64,000 nt of DNA, taken from NCBI RefSeq assembly GCF_014280935.1, contig NZ_JACLZI010000056.1, positions 124,001 through 188,000 of the forward strand, read 5' to 3'. The notes under the pieces are model-generated. The model had not been told where the DNA came from. It was given only the letters and a program-made list of their open reading frames with translations, and made no database searches. Made by a program: the position numbers and the translations under genes. Below are positions 44,282-54,124 of this stretch, one piece after another. This DNA is from Aquibacillus kalidii (GTDB lineage: Bacteria; Bacillota; Bacilli; Bacillales; Amphibacillaceae). The first letter of the stretch is position 1. Each line of letters opens with the position of its first letter.

Positions 44282-47130
44282 TTGGAATCTCCTCCTTTAG
44301 ACAGCTCTAGGGCTTCTTGAACAATGCGGCTTTGTTCTGCTTTGTGAATATTAGGTTCACCTACAGCCGGGGACGATCTTTCACATCTACCTACATATTT
44401 TAATTCTTTTTCCCCATTAGTTAATTTATATAACGGTTCCTTTACAAAATTCCAACTTCCCATATTTCGTGGTTCTTCTTGGACCCAAACTACTTCTTCT
44501 AGATTCGGGCATCCTTTGATAACCTCTTCAATTTGCTTAAGTGGGAACGGATATACTTGTTCAACCCTTACGACATGAATGTCATCATAACGCTTATCGG
44601 ATTGACTCATTGCTTCCTCAATATCAACCATCACTTTTCCACTTCCAATGACTAAACGCTTAGCCTTTTTAGTCGTCTTTGGTAGACCTGGTTGTGGAAT
44701 TAGTGGTTGGAATTTACCTTCAATAAATGCTTCCGCTGCAGAGGCAACACGTTGATTTCTAAGCAAGCTCTTTGGAGTCATCACTATTAGTGGACGAGCT
44801 GACTCACTATCGACTAATGCTGCTTGACGACGTAGCAAATGGAAATATTGCGCACTAGTTGTCACATTAGCAATAATCCAGTTATTTTCAGCTGCTAGAT
44901 TTAAAAATCTTTCTAATCTAGCACTAGAGTGTTCTGGACCTTGCCCTTCAAAACCATGCGGAAGTAGAATAACCATATTGGATTTTTCTCCCCACTTCGC
45001 ACGACCTGCGGCAATAAATTGGTCAAAAATAACTTGACCAGCATTCGCAAAGTCACCGAACTGGGCTTCCCAAAGCACTAATGTTTTTGGCGCTTTTACA
45101 CTATAGCCGTATTCAAATCCTAAGACAGCCGCTTCAGATAACGGACTATTGTGAATATCAAATGATGCTTTCGCCTCTTCTAAGCCATGCATCGGGCAAT
45201 ACGTATCACCTGTTTCTACATCATGTAGGACAAGGTGACGGTGTGCAAACGTACCACGTTCCGAGTCTTGACCAGTGATTCTAATCGGAATACCATCTTT
45301 TAAAATAGAAGCATAAGCCAAGGTTTCTGCTGTAGCCCAGTCTGCCTTGTTTCCATTTTCAAAAGCTTCCCCACGTTTCTTTAAGATTCTTTCTAGCTTT
45401 TTAAAGCTGTTAAAGCCTTCTGGACGATTAAGTAATCCTTTGTTCAATGCCTTTAATTGATCTAAAGGAACAGCTGTTTCAATATCACTTAATCCATTAC
45501 GTAATGCCTGTGGCACTGGCTTAGGTTCCGTCTTAACAGCATTATTTTCAATCATATTATCGTAAATATCTTGTAATTTTTTCTGTACAGCCTCTTTCAT
45601 TACCTCTAGAGTGGTATCATCTATAATTCCGCTATCTTTTAATCGATTTGCATAAATAGATGTGATAGTCGGATGCGAATCAATATCCCCATACAATTGC
45701 GGTTGAGTTGCCCTTGGTTCGTCCATCTCGTTATGACCATACCTACGATAGCCAACAAGGTCAATTAAAATATCCTTGTGGAACTTCTGACGGTATTCAT
45801 AAGCAAGCATGACCGCAGAAACACATGCTTCAGGATCATCTGCATTGACATGAATAATTGGAATCTCAAACCCTTTGGCTAAGTCACTAGCATACCTAGT
45901 TGATCTACCTTGATCTTGACCAGTAGTGAAACCTACCAAATTATTAGCAATCAGGTGAATCGTTCCGCCTGTACTATAGCCAGGAAGAGCACTCATATTT
46001 AAAGTTTCAGCCACTACACCTTCTCCAATAAATGCGGCATCCCCATGAATCAGTAGACTAATTGCTTTATCCTGCCTCTGTTCTGGATATCCAGCTCTAA
46101 ATCGGTAATCTTGTGCAGCTCTTGTGAATCCCTCGACTACAGGATTTACAAATTCTAAGTGAGACGGATTATGTGCCAGTGTGATACGAGTTGGCGAAGG
46201 CTTCTCTTCACCAACTTGCCTCTCTGCACCAAAGTGATACTTTACATCACCAGTCCATCCATACGTAATAGCTCTTGAGCCGGCAGAAGGGATTAATTCC
46301 TTATCTGCAGAATGATGAAATTCTGAAAATATTTTATCGAATGGCTTTCCTAGAATATGTGTTAACACGCTCAATCTTCCACGGTGTGCCATCCCCATTA
46401 GAATTTCTTCGGTTTCATCATAGAATGAGTTTTGAACAATGCGATCAAGCATTGGTACCATCACTTCTAATCCTTCAATCGAGAAACGTTTTTGAGCGAC
46501 GAAGGTTTTAGCAAGGAAATTTTCAAAACCTTCTACATCTGTCAATTTTTCAAGTAATTGCTTCTTTTCTTCTTCGTTGAATTTAATTTGATAGGATCCT
46601 GTTTCGATTTTCTCACGAAGCCATGTTCTTTCATTATCATTATTTACATGATCATACTCGAAAGAAATGGTTCCAACATATCGATTACGGAGCAATTCGA
46701 CAATGTCTAAAGCAGTCTTCATATTGCGTGGTAAATTGTCTGAAATCCAGCTAGCCGGAATCGCTTCCAAATCTTCATTCGTTAAACCATATTTCTCAGG
46801 ATCTATCATCTGTGTCTTTCTACCTTTTAACAGGCCGACAGGATAAATTTCTGCTTCCAAATGACCATAACGACGAATAGCCTCCACAAGTTTCATTGCC
46901 GAGGTTAGTTTCTTAATATCGATATTTACATTGTTAAAAGACGGAGCAGTCCCTTTATCTCCTGTGTTATCTAGCCATTCTGGAGCACCGTGCTCGTCAA
47001 ACATATCTTTAATAGACTTGTCGACTGCTTCCGGGTTCTCCAAATATCTTTCATATTGCTCTTCCAAATACCCCATGTTTGGACCATGAAAATTGTTCCA
47101 GAATCTTTCGCTAGATTCTTTCTGTGTCAC
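44278..47130 (-). CDS. odhA: 2-oxoglutarate dehydrogenase E1
   Basis: 950 aa, thiamine-diphosphate-dependent decarboxylase. The N-terminal E2-binding segment ([18 protein letters not shown]), the active-site block [18 protein letters not shown] (about 247-264), [10 protein letters not shown] with the thiamine motif (about 365-395), and [26 protein letters not shown] (about 670-695) are evident. GTG start at 47130, with GGGGGT seven bases upstream. First gene of odhAB; dihydrolipoamide dehydrogenase is elsewhere. Confidence 0.96.
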   Translation of the reverse strand: MTQKESSERFWNNFHGPNMGYLEEQYERYLENPEAVDKSIKDMFDEHGAPEWLDNTGDKGTAPSFNNVNIDIKKLTSAMKLVEAIRRYGHLEAEIYPVGLLKGRKTQMIDPEKYGLTNEDLEAIPASWISDNLPRNMKTALDIVELLRNRYVGTISFEYDHVNNDNERTWLREKIETGSYQIKFNEEEKKQLLEKLTDVEGFENFLAKTFVAQKRFSIEGLEVMVPMLDRIVQNSFYDETEEILMGMAHRGRLSVLTHILGKPFDKIFSEFHHSADKELIPSAGSRAITYGWTGDVKYHFGAERQVGEEKPSPTRITLAHNPSHLEFVNPVVEGFTRAAQDYRFRAGYPEQRQDKAISLLIHGDAAFIGEGVVAETLNMSALPGYSTGGTIHLIANNLVGFTTGQDQGRSTRYASDLAKGFEIPIIHVNADDPEACVSAVMLAYEYRQKFHKDILIDLVGYRRYGHNEMDEPRATQPQLYGDIDSHPTITSIYANRLKDSGIIDDTTLEVMKEAVQKKLQDIYDNMIENNAVKTEPKPVPQALRNGLSDIETAVPLDQLKALNKGLLNRPEGFNSFKKLERILKKRGEAFENGNKADWATAETLAYASILKDGIPIRITGQDSERGTFAHRHLVLHDVETGDTYCPMHGLEEAKASFDIHNSPLSEAAVLGFEYGYSVKAPKTLVLWEAQFGDFANAGQVIFDQFIAAGRAKWGEKSNMVILLPHGFEGQGPEHSSARLERFLNLAAENNWIIANVTTSAQYFHLLRRQAALVDSESARPLIVMTPKSLLRNQRVASAAEAFIEGKFQPLIPQPGLPKTTKKAKRLVIGSGKVMVDIEEAMSQSDKRYDDIHVVRVEQVYPFPLKQIEEVIKGCPNLEEVVWVQEEPRNMGSWNFVKEPLYKLTNGEKELKYVGRCERSSPAVGEPNIHKAEQSRIVQEALELSKGGDSK

Positions 47131-47489
47131 GTCTTATACCCCCATTAGAAGTTCACTTTCTCCTACTATTAGTTTATAAATTACCCATCCATGTAAATTA
47201 TAAATTTTTACTACATTCTTACAACAACTAATATACCCTATTTTGACTAGCTGTACAATAAAATAACAACGATAATTCAAATGATTATGGTTATTTTTAA
47301 TTTTCTGTTCAATTACCTTCATACCTAATTTGCATATCGCTTACAATGGATGTCTAATAAGTTAACTAAAATGTTCACGCATAGTAGTGTGAATTAGTAA
47401 ATCATATTACTATATGCCCCTTTAGGCAGAGTCTCAAACCCGTTCGTTTTTATTAGTTATTGTTCAACAATTTATCACTAATCTTGCCA
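47131..47489. other. odhAB upstream region
   Basis: AT-rich; holds the odhAB promoter by position. No gene, riboswitch or clear operator recognised; a 62-codon frame here lacks a ribosome site and is unlikely. Confidence 0.4.
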
Positions 47490-47741
47490 TTACCATACAA
47501 AGATAAACATTGCTAAAATAGCTAACAAAAAGGTGACGATATAAATAATAGTTAAGATCGGAACATTTGATTTTAATGACTTCGTTTCATACTCCCTTGA
47601 TCTTTGTAATTCGTCCTCAGGAGAACCGCCTTCTTGCTCATATTGTTTCTGTCTTTTACTTTCTTGTAAGCCCACTAAAACTGTTCCAACTAATGCCCCT
47701 ATACAGATAATACTTAATAACACAATTAGTTCTATACTCAA
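47490..47741 (-). CDS. small two-helix membrane protein, unknown
   Basis: 83 aa. Hydrophobic helices at about 3-24 and 61-82 flank a charged middle rich in Glu, Gln, Lys and Arg (EEGGSPEDELQR-like). TTG start with AGGGA five bases upstream. Not recognised. Confidence 0.6.
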   Translation of the reverse strand: MSIELIVLLSIICIGALVGTVLVGLQESKRQKQYEQEGGSPEDELQRSREYETKSLKSNVPILTIIYIVTFLLAILAMFIFVW

Positions 47742-47893
47742 CGTAATCCCTACCTTTTTATAGTTTACTTAACATAGTATAGCATGCCCGATGTTCCACC
47801 CTCCATATAACTGTAGGATTTCAAAAAGTATATTGGTTATTAAAGAATAATCTTATTCCTACCCAGACAAGCTAATAATTGGAGGTGACAGCA

Positions 47894-48049
47894 ATGGCAA
47901 AATCTAAAAGAGCTACAGAGTCTTCCATAAAAAAAGCAGAAGAAGCAATTGGCTTAGATCAAGATGAACAAGCAATGAATGGCGAATATGGCATGGTTGA
48001 AACAATAGAAGAAGATCGTGCTAATGACAGAGATGGGAACAACCGTTAA
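47894..48049 (+). CDS. 51-aa acidic small protein, unknown
   Basis: ATG with an ideal GGAGG upstream. It begins MAKSKRATESSIKKAEEAIG and ends NDRDGNNR; hydrophilic, with a basic start and acidic remainder. It shares the downstream hairpin with prkA. Composition is like small sporulation proteins, but no family is recognised. Confidence 0.6.
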   Translation: MAKSKRATESSIKKAEEAIGLDQDEQAMNGEYGMVETIEEDRANDRDGNNR

Positions 48050-48081
48050 TTATCGATAGTTCCCACATAGAAAAAGTCAAA

Positions 48082-48111
48082 ATAGTGATCCCGTTTTTAC
48101 GAGATCACTAT
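48082..48111. terminator. terminator shared by prkA and the 51-aa gene
   Basis: Perfect stem ATAGTGATC / GATCACTAT between convergent genes; TTTTGAC follows on the minus strand. Confidence 0.7.
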
Positions 48112-48116
48112 CTGAT

Positions 48117-50012
48117 TTATCTATTTAATAAACTTCCCACATATTTTAATAACTCATTTGCTGATGAAGAGTTATAGCCATATTCATCTATCAACGTCGC
48201 AACAACTTCGTTCATTTTTTTCAATTGTTGCTCGTCAGGCGTTTTCGAGGACGTCGTAATCTTAACTACATCCTTTAAATCTGCGAATAATTTTTTCTGT
48301 ATCGCTTCACGTAATCGCTCATGTGATTGATAATCAAATTTCTTACCTTTACGAGCGTAAGCAGAAATACGGATTAAAATTTCTTCCCGGAATGCTTTCT
48401 TCGCATTCTCAGAAATACCGATTTGTTCCTCAATTGAGCGCATTAGTTTTTCATCAGGATGTAGTTCTTCACCTGTCAATGGATCATGAAGCTTTGATTT
48501 GTTACAGTAAGCTTCCACATTATCTAAATAGTTATCCATCAATGTCTTGGCTGATTCTTCGTATGAATAAACGAATGCCTTCTGAACTTCCTTCTTCGCT
48601 ATCTCATCATACTCTTTCCTAGCGACAGAAATATAATTCATGTATTCTTCCTTTTCTTCCTTTGATATCGAAGGATGATCATCTAATCCATCCTTTAACG
48701 ACCGGAGAACATCAAGTGCATTAATGGATGTCATTTCTTTTTTTATAATAGTGGAGGAAATACGATTAATCACATAGCGTGGATCAATGCCACTCATCCC
48801 TTCATCATTAAACTCTCTCTGTAGCTCAGTAACGTCTGCATCACTATATCCTTCAACATTTTGTCCATCATATAAATACATTTTCTTCAGAACACTTAAA
48901 TTCCCTTTTGTAGATTCTTTTAAACGTGTAAGAATCGTAAACATGGCAGCCACTCGTAACGTATGAGGTGCGATGTGGACATTTTTAATATCACTTTCCC
49001 CTATCATTTTTGCATAGATTCGTTCTTCATCACTCACCTTTAGATTATATGGGACAGGCATAACAATCATCCTAGAGTGAAGGGCTTCGTTCTTCTTATT
49101 GGATATAAATGAACGATATTCCGCTTCATTCGTGTGGGCAACAATCAATTCATCAGCAGAAATCAAAGCAAACCTTCCTGCTTTGAAATTCCCTTCTTGC
49201 GTTAAGGACAATAAGTGCCATAAAAACTTTTCATCACACTTTAACATTTCTTGAAATTCCATCATTCCCCGATTGGCTTTATTAAGCTCGCCATCGAATC
49301 GGTATGCACGCGGATCGGACTCAGACCCATATTCTGCAATTGTGGAGAAATCGATCGATCCAGTTAAGTCCGCAATATCCTGTGATTTCGGATCGGACGG
49401 ACTGAAGGTACCTATTCCTGTACGCTTATCTTCTGAGAAAAATACTCGTTCTACCATGACATCTTCAATACGTCCTTCATATTCGGTTTCAAGTCTCATT
49501 ACGTTTAAGGGGGATAAGTTGCCTTCTATTTTAATGCCATATTCTTCTTCAAAGTCCTGGCGTAAGTGATGTGGGATCAAGTGGAGAGGGTCTTCGTGCA
49601 TGGGACAACCTTTAATACCAAATACTGCACCTTCATCGGTTAACGTATATTCTTCCAAACCTCTTTTTAACATGGATACTAGTGTGGACTTCCCGCCACT
49701 GACAGGTCCCATAAGCAATAAAATTCTTTTTCTAACATCCAATCGTCTTGCTGCAGGATGGAAGTATTCCTCCACTAATTTTTCCAAAGGTTCTTCTAAC
49801 CCATATAGTTGATCTTCAAAAAATTTATAATGCTTTCTACCTTCTACTTCTTCAACACCCTTATGTTTAATCATGTTATAAACTCTTGAATGAGCAGATT
49901 GCGCCAAATATGGCCGTTCTTTTAATAGTTCTAAATAGTCAGCAAGTGTTCCTTCCCACTTTAGCTTTTCTTGATCCTCTCGATAATTCTGGACCTTTTT
50001 TAAAATATCCAT
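48117..50012 (-). CDS. prkA: serine protein kinase PrkA
   Basis: 631 aa. N-terminal AAA-like PrkA domain with Walker A GPVSGGKST (about 104-112) and a C-terminal kinase-like domain (about 380-631). In B. subtilis it is a sporulation protein affecting SigK-dependent expression; both kinase and Lon-like protease activity have been reported. GGGAGG precedes the ATG. CATAGATT about 70 bases upstream is a partial SigE -10. Functional partner of YhbH by genomic association. Confidence 0.95.
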   Translation of the reverse strand: MDILKKVQNYREDQEKLKWEGTLADYLELLKERPYLAQSAHSRVYNMIKHKGVEEVEGRKHYKFFEDQLYGLEEPLEKLVEEYFHPAARRLDVRKRILLLMGPVSGGKSTLVSMLKRGLEEYTLTDEGAVFGIKGCPMHEDPLHLIPHHLRQDFEEEYGIKIEGNLSPLNVMRLETEYEGRIEDVMVERVFFSEDKRTGIGTFSPSDPKSQDIADLTGSIDFSTIAEYGSESDPRAYRFDGELNKANRGMMEFQEMLKCDEKFLWHLLSLTQEGNFKAGRFALISADELIVAHTNEAEYRSFISNKKNEALHSRMIVMPVPYNLKVSDEERIYAKMIGESDIKNVHIAPHTLRVAAMFTILTRLKESTKGNLSVLKKMYLYDGQNVEGYSDADVTELQREFNDEGMSGIDPRYVINRISSTIIKKEMTSINALDVLRSLKDGLDDHPSISKEEKEEYMNYISVARKEYDEIAKKEVQKAFVYSYEESAKTLMDNYLDNVEAYCNKSKLHDPLTGEELHPDEKLMRSIEEQIGISENAKKAFREEILIRISAYARKGKKFDYQSHERLREAIQKKLFADLKDVVKITTSSKTPDEQQLKKMNEVVATLIDEYGYNSSSANELLKYVGSLLNR

Positions 50013-50325
50013 TAGGATGACCTCCCAAAATGTGGTGTAACAGAAGCTAGATAATACAATCTATGATAAACAGAGGAAGAAAATGAATGGTTAAACGTAT
50101 TTTTACTTGTTCCCCTAAACTTTCAAACGCTTGTAATCCTTGAAAACACAGGGTTTTGTACGCGCTCAATAAAAATTTGAATTATCTGAAATTTAAAGGT
50201 GTATTGGTCAACCTAACTTACTTCTTCACATCAAGAAGTTTTTTCGTTATAATGGACGTACTATTATACATACTAAATATTAAAGTATCGATACATCAAC
50301 TGATCTTGAAGGAGGATATTCAAAC
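50013..50325. other. divergent regulatory gap prkA / micro-protein
   Basis: Holds the prkA leader and, on the plus strand, the hairpin ACTTCTT/AAGAAGT with a T run (50222-50246) that overlaps TTATAATGG, a -10-like box for the micro-protein. No other gene seen. Confidence 0.4.
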
Positions 50326-50403
50326 ATGGGGGTAGCGTTAGTTATTGGGGTATCACTAACATTTATCGTAGCAATCTTTGCTTCTGGTTATGAAACGAAA
50401 TAA
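50326..50403 (+). CDS. 25-aa single-helix membrane micro-protein
   Basis: MGVALVIGVSLTFIVAIFAS then GYETK. AAGGAGG eight to nine bases upstream and a perfect terminator straight after the stop strongly suggest a real gene. One membrane helix nearly spans the peptide, comparable to small respiratory-complex accessory subunits such as CydS, but I see no sequence proof of that. Confidence 0.6.
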   Translation: MGVALVIGVSLTFIVAIFASGYETK

Positions 50404-50411
50404 ATCGAATG

Positions 50412-50444
50412 AAAAACGAGTATGGGGTATCCATACTCGTTTTT
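50412..50444. terminator. bidirectional terminator
   Basis: Perfect 14-bp stem AAAAACGAGTATGG / CCATACTCGTTTTT, loop GGTAT, with a further T run on the plus strand; also serves trmL. Confidence 0.9.
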
Positions 50445-50451
50445 TTTATGG

Positions 50452-50922
50452 TTAATGCAAACCTGGAAATCCTTGTTGTTTTAAAACATCATAAATTAGA
50501 ATTGCTGCCGTATTCGATAAATTTAAGGAACGTACTTTATCCGTCATATGAATTCTCAGACACTTATCTTCTTTCCCAACTAGTAACTCTTTAGGAATTC
50601 CATTTGTCTCTCTTCCGAATACGAAGAACAAATCTTGTTCACTGTCACTGAAGTCATAATCCGTATAATATTTCGTTCCAAAATTCTCGATGTAATAAAA
50701 ATCACCTTCAGGATTTCTATCATACAACTCATCAATGGAGTCATAATAACGAATATCAACATTATGCCAATAATCTAGACCAGCTCTTCTCAACATTTTA
50801 TCATCAGTAGAAAAACCAAGTGGTCTGATCAAATGAAGAACAGTATTCGTAGCTAAACAAGTTCTCGCAATATTTCCTGTGTTAGCTGGGATTTCTGGTT
50901 CGAACAAAACAACATGTATGGC
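50452..50922 (-). CDS. trmL: tRNA (cytidine/uridine-34 2'-O)-methyltransferase TrmL
   Basis: 156 aa SPOUT methyltransferase. IPANTGNIARTC, IRPLGFSTDDKMLRRAGLDYW, FVFGRETNGIP and RSLNLSNTAAILIY (knot) are typical of TrmL/CspR. Methylates the wobble ribose of tRNA-Leu. I chose the GTG at 50922 because AGAGGTG is six bases ahead and the homologous proteins start MAxHxVL; the GTG at 50934 abuts the ribosome site. Confidence 0.93.
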   Translation of the reverse strand, partial: AIHVVLFEPEIPANTGNIARTCLATNTVLHLIRPLGFSTDDKMLRRAGLDYWHNVDIRYYDSIDELYDRNPEGDFYYIENFGTKYYTDYDFSDSEQDLFFVFGRETNGIPKELLVGKEDKCLRIHMTDKVRSLNLSNTAAILIYDVLKQQGFPGLH

Positions 50923-51040
50923 CACTATTTTCACCTCTAGCTACTTTAATTAACCTGATTATTATAGCATAACTTGGTTGTAATTATGAAATACGAAAGT
51001 AGGTAGGATTCGTTCTGAGGCGTGACACATTATATAAAAG

Positions 51041-51077
51041 TGAGGCAAGATGCACGAATAGTGCCCTTGCCCTCCTA
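51041..51077 (-). terminator. terminator of the amidase-domain gene
   Basis: GAGGGCAAGGGCAC / GTGCATCTTGCCTC with small mismatches, loop TATTC, then ACTTTT on the minus strand. Confidence 0.7.
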
Positions 51078-51084
51078 TCAAGCA

Positions 51085-51948
51085 TTACTCCCCTATTCTA
51101 AAGAACTTGTATTGAATATTATCCGTATAAGCGGTTGAGTCTTCATAGGACCAATAACGATGCCTGCTGTTCGTCGTATGCGCATTAACTAATGGCATTC
51201 CGTTTGTATCCTTAGCCACTACAATCGTTGTGTGGTCAAAGCGGCCGTCCCCCTCAAAGTCATAACAAATAACATCGCCCGGAAGTAATTCAGATGGATC
51301 TTCCAATTCTTGCCCCTTTAACCCTTGATTTGACCCGCTTAAATACCACCGGAATGAATGAGCTACAGCCCAACTATAGCTCCAATTATTATTTTGGAAC
51401 CACCAACCATTGCTTCGGTCAGGTGCTCCTCTCATTGGCGCTCCTCCAGCATGTAAGCACTGTGAAATATAATTTGTACAGTCCACATCAAACTTTCTGT
51501 AGTCAGGGTTGTAATCATTCCACCAACGTTCGGCATATTGAACTGCTGCACGTCGATCGTATTCAAATCGTGCGGAGCGGACATCTTCTTTCTCTACCGT
51601 ATTAATTTTGGGTGGATCTTCATTATCGCCTTGTACTTCTAATTCCTTATCTTCCACTAATGTCCCCTTATAAAATAATGCTTCATGGGTCCTTTCCTCT
51701 TCCTCATGATAAAAAAGATCCCCTTCTTTTATAAAAAAGGTTACCTTTAATTGATAACTCACTTTTGTTTCCTTATCAACTGTTTCATAGCTTCGATACA
51801 CCTTACCAGTACCTGTAATACGCGGAACTTTATTTCCCCGTTTTTCATGTAGATTTTTTTTATTGCTTATCCAGTTCGGTAGATTTTCTTCTCTAAGAGA
51901 ATCCAATTGATCAAACCAATATTTTTGAAGTTGTTCAGTATGATTCAT
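51085..51948 (-). CDS. yhbB: amidase-domain protein (YhbB-like)
   Basis: 287 aa. C-terminal amidase_6 domain (about 130-287): the RAAVQYAERWWNDYN helix, the nucleophile region DCTNYISQCL, LLPGDVICYDFEGDGRFDHTTIV and NAHTTNSRH give the Cys-His pattern of papain-like cell-wall amidases. There is no signal peptide in the predicted protein, unusual for a wall enzyme. In B. subtilis yhbB neighbours queG (yhbA) and trmL (cspR), as here. Confidence 0.88.
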   Translation of the reverse strand: MNHTEQLQKYWFDQLDSLREENLPNWISNKKNLHEKRGNKVPRITGTGKVYRSYETVDKETKVSYQLKVTFFIKEGDLFYHEEEERTHEALFYKGTLVEDKELEVQGDNEDPPKINTVEKEDVRSARFEYDRRAAVQYAERWWNDYNPDYRKFDVDCTNYISQCLHAGGAPMRGAPDRSNGWWFQNNNWSYSWAVAHSFRWYLSGSNQGLKGQELEDPSELLPGDVICYDFEGDGRFDHTTIVVAKDTNGMPLVNAHTTNSRHRYWSYEDSTAYTDNIQYKFFRIGE

Positions 51949-52033
51949 AACAGTTCACCTCTCTTCCAAACATATGACAATGTTTGGAAGGGCATGATAA
52001 TAAATGAAAAATGTTCAGAACTTCTTGACAAAA

Positions 52034-52069
52034 AAAGCATCAGTCAATCTATAGACTGACTGGTGCTTT
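52034..52069 (-). terminator. ogt terminator overlapping the stop codon
   Basis: Long stem AAAGCATCAGTCAATCT / AGACTGACTGGTGCTTT; the right arm encodes the last residues of Ogt. Six T follow on the minus strand. Confidence 0.75.
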
Positions 52070-52585
52070 CTCATGTATTAACAGCTGTTTCTTTTTTTCA
52101 AGACCACCATAGTAGCCAACCAAAGATCCGCCAGCACCAATAACACGGTGACAGGGAACAATAATGGCTAAAGGATTTTTATTGATAGCTCCACCAACAG
52201 CTCGCACAGCCTTTGGTTTGCCAATATATTCTGCTATTTGCTTATAGGTTTTTGTCGTACCAAAAGGTATCCCCTTCTCCATTGCATCCCATACTTTTTT
52301 CTGAAATTCAGTCCCATAAAACAGACACGGCACAGTAAACGTATCTCTTATGCCCTCAAAATATTCGATAAGCTGTTGTTTGACACCATGCAAAGAACTT
52401 TGATCTTCCGTAATCAGCTGACCATTGTAATAGCGCTGCGACCAAACCTGATGTTTTTCAGTTAATTCAATTACGGATCCAAAGTCCACTCTTATTACCC
52501 CACAACTGTTTTTCAAAATCGTCAATGGTCCAATAGGTGTGCCTACTTCTTCATAAAAAAGCCTAACGTCCCTCTCCATCATCAT
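52049..52585 (-). CDS. ogt: methylated-DNA-protein cysteine methyltransferase
   Basis: 178 aa. Suicidal repair of O6-methylguanine. Acceptor Cys145 in IIVPCHRVI, the DNA-recognition helix FGTTKTYKQIAEYIGKPKAVRAVG (about 108-131), and GGSLVGYYGGLEKKKQLL are typical. Three consecutive ATGs follow a GTAGG site, so the exact start is uncertain by one or two residues. It follows queG by 34 bases and is probably co-transcribed. Confidence 0.93.
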   Translation of the reverse strand: MMMERDVRLFYEEVGTPIGPLTILKNSCGVIRVDFGSVIELTEKHQVWSQRYYNGQLITEDQSSLHGVKQQLIEYFEGIRDTFTVPCLFYGTEFQKKVWDAMEKGIPFGTTKTYKQIAEYIGKPKAVRAVGGAINKNPLAIIVPCHRVIGAGGSLVGYYGGLEKKKQLLIHEKAPVSL

Positions 52586-52619
52586 CCTACTCTCTTCAAA
52601 AAGGATTTATTCCATTATA

Positions 52620-53768
52620 CTATAGGCTTGTATTAGTAGCTGATTGGAATTTCAATCCTTTATCCATTTCTAAAACAACCTCTTCGTCTGTTTCTTTCCC
52701 TTTGGCTGCTTCAATGGCTTGGTATGCTTCGGGAGTGCCAATTTTACCAAGTGCCCATGCTGCTGTCCCTCTAATTACAGGGCGTGGATCCTTGTTCATC
52801 AGATCGATAAGTGGTCCTACTGCCGACTCTTCTTTGTAATGTGCTAGCGCCAGAATAGCGTTTCTTTGAATTGGTTTCTTCCCTCTCCATGACCCCGACA
52901 TTACTCCAAACGATTCCTTAAATTCTCGATTGGACATCGTAAGAAGCGGTAATAATCTTGGCTTCACTAATTCAGGATCAGGCTCCAGTTCCTCATGCAA
53001 ATGGAAGTCAACACCTTTATTCTTAGGACAAACTACTTGGCAAGTATCGAACCCATATAATTGATTACCAAGCTTGTCTCGATATTCATCTGGCAAAAAT
53101 CCTTTTGTTTGCGTAACAAAAGCAATACATTTCTGAGCATTTAAACGACCACCTTCAACCAAAGCACCAGTTGGACAATTATCAATACATTTCGTACATT
53201 CTCCACATCCATCATCGACCGGTTGATCTGGAGAAAATGGAATGTTCGTAATCATTTCACCTAAATATACATAGGAGCCAAACTCTGGTGTAATAATCGC
53301 GCAGTTTTTACCACTAAAACCGATACCAGCCCTTTCTGCTACAGCACGGTCGGATAACTCACCTGTATCCACCATCGGCTTACACTCAAAGCCTTCTAGC
53401 TTTTCGTTTAAAAAAGACGCTAGCTTGTCTAATTTTTCGCGAAGGACATGGTGGTAGTCTATTCCCCATGAAGCACGGCAAAACATACCGCGACGATCCC
53501 CTTTCACACTCTTTGGAGCATTTTTTAAGCGTGATGGATAAGCAATGGCAATGGCTATAATGGATTCTGCTCCAGGCATTAAACGGGTAGGCTCTGTTCG
53601 TTCCTCAATCGAGCCTTTTTCAAAGCCTGATTGGAAACCAGACTGCTCTTGCAGTTTTAACCGAGATTTGAGTTCTGCAAATTCATCAACTGACGCAAAT
53701 CCAATTTTATCAATACCTATCTGCTTGCTATATTCAATTACTTCTTGTTTTAACTCCTTGTATCCCAT
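52620..53768 (-). CDS. queG: epoxyqueuosine reductase QueG
   Basis: 382 aa cobalamin-dependent enzyme that finishes queuosine synthesis in tRNA. Catalytic DTGELSDRAVAERAGIGFSGKN region (about 130-150), two [4Fe-4S] clusters (CGECTKCIDNCPTG at about 188-201 and CQVVCPKN), and C-terminal HEAT-like repeats (about 290-370) for tRNA binding. This matches long-form QueG. GGAGGG seven bases before the ATG. First gene of the queG-ogt pair. Confidence 0.95.
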   Translation of the reverse strand: MGYKELKQEVIEYSKQIGIDKIGFASVDEFAELKSRLKLQEQSGFQSGFEKGSIEERTEPTRLMPGAESIIAIAIAYPSRLKNAPKSVKGDRRGMFCRASWGIDYHHVLREKLDKLASFLNEKLEGFECKPMVDTGELSDRAVAERAGIGFSGKNCAIITPEFGSYVYLGEMITNIPFSPDQPVDDGCGECTKCIDNCPTGALVEGGRLNAQKCIAFVTQTKGFLPDEYRDKLGNQLYGFDTCQVVCPKNKGVDFHLHEELEPDPELVKPRLLPLLTMSNREFKESFGVMSGSWRGKKPIQRNAILALAHYKEESAVGPLIDLMNKDPRPVIRGTAAWALGKIGTPEAYQAIEAAKGKETDEEVVLEMDKGLKFQSATNTSL

Positions 53769-53910
53769 TCCATTCCCTCCTTTCCTATTTTCACTATCAT
53801 GGCTTGTGAGTTAAATCTTTCTGTTATTATAGACTTTTCTTATAACTATTGTTGCTTGACTCACAATGTCCATAGACTCTGCAGTAAGTGTAATATCACA
53901 ATGAATGATA

Positions 53911-54124
53911 TCGATTAGTGCACATATTCTAAAGCAGCACCATTTTTCGCAACGATTCCTTTCGATTAGCGCACATATTACAAAGCTGCACTTGTTTTTC
54001 GCAACGATTCCTCTCGATTAGTGCACATATTCTGAAGAAGCTCTTTTTATCGCAACGATCCCTTGCGATGAGTGCACATATTCTGAAACAGGCACCATTT
54101 ATCGCAACGATTCCTCTCGATTAG
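53911..54124. repeat. tandem repeat, four 51-52 bp units
   Basis: Units at 53911-53961, 53962-54013, 54014-54064 and 54065-54116, plus an eight-base partial unit touching the ATPase stop codon. Each starts TCGATTAGTGCACATATT (with small changes), has a variable middle of about 15 bases, and ends TCGCAACGATTCC. Conserved ends around a variable core are unlike simple slippage. Repeats are adjacent with no spacers, so it is not CRISPR. Confidence 0.9.

Noticed and set aside
53911-54124. CRISPR-like array
   Set aside because: Units are contiguous 51-52 bp blocks with similar cores, no unique spacers of constant length, and no cas genes in the window.
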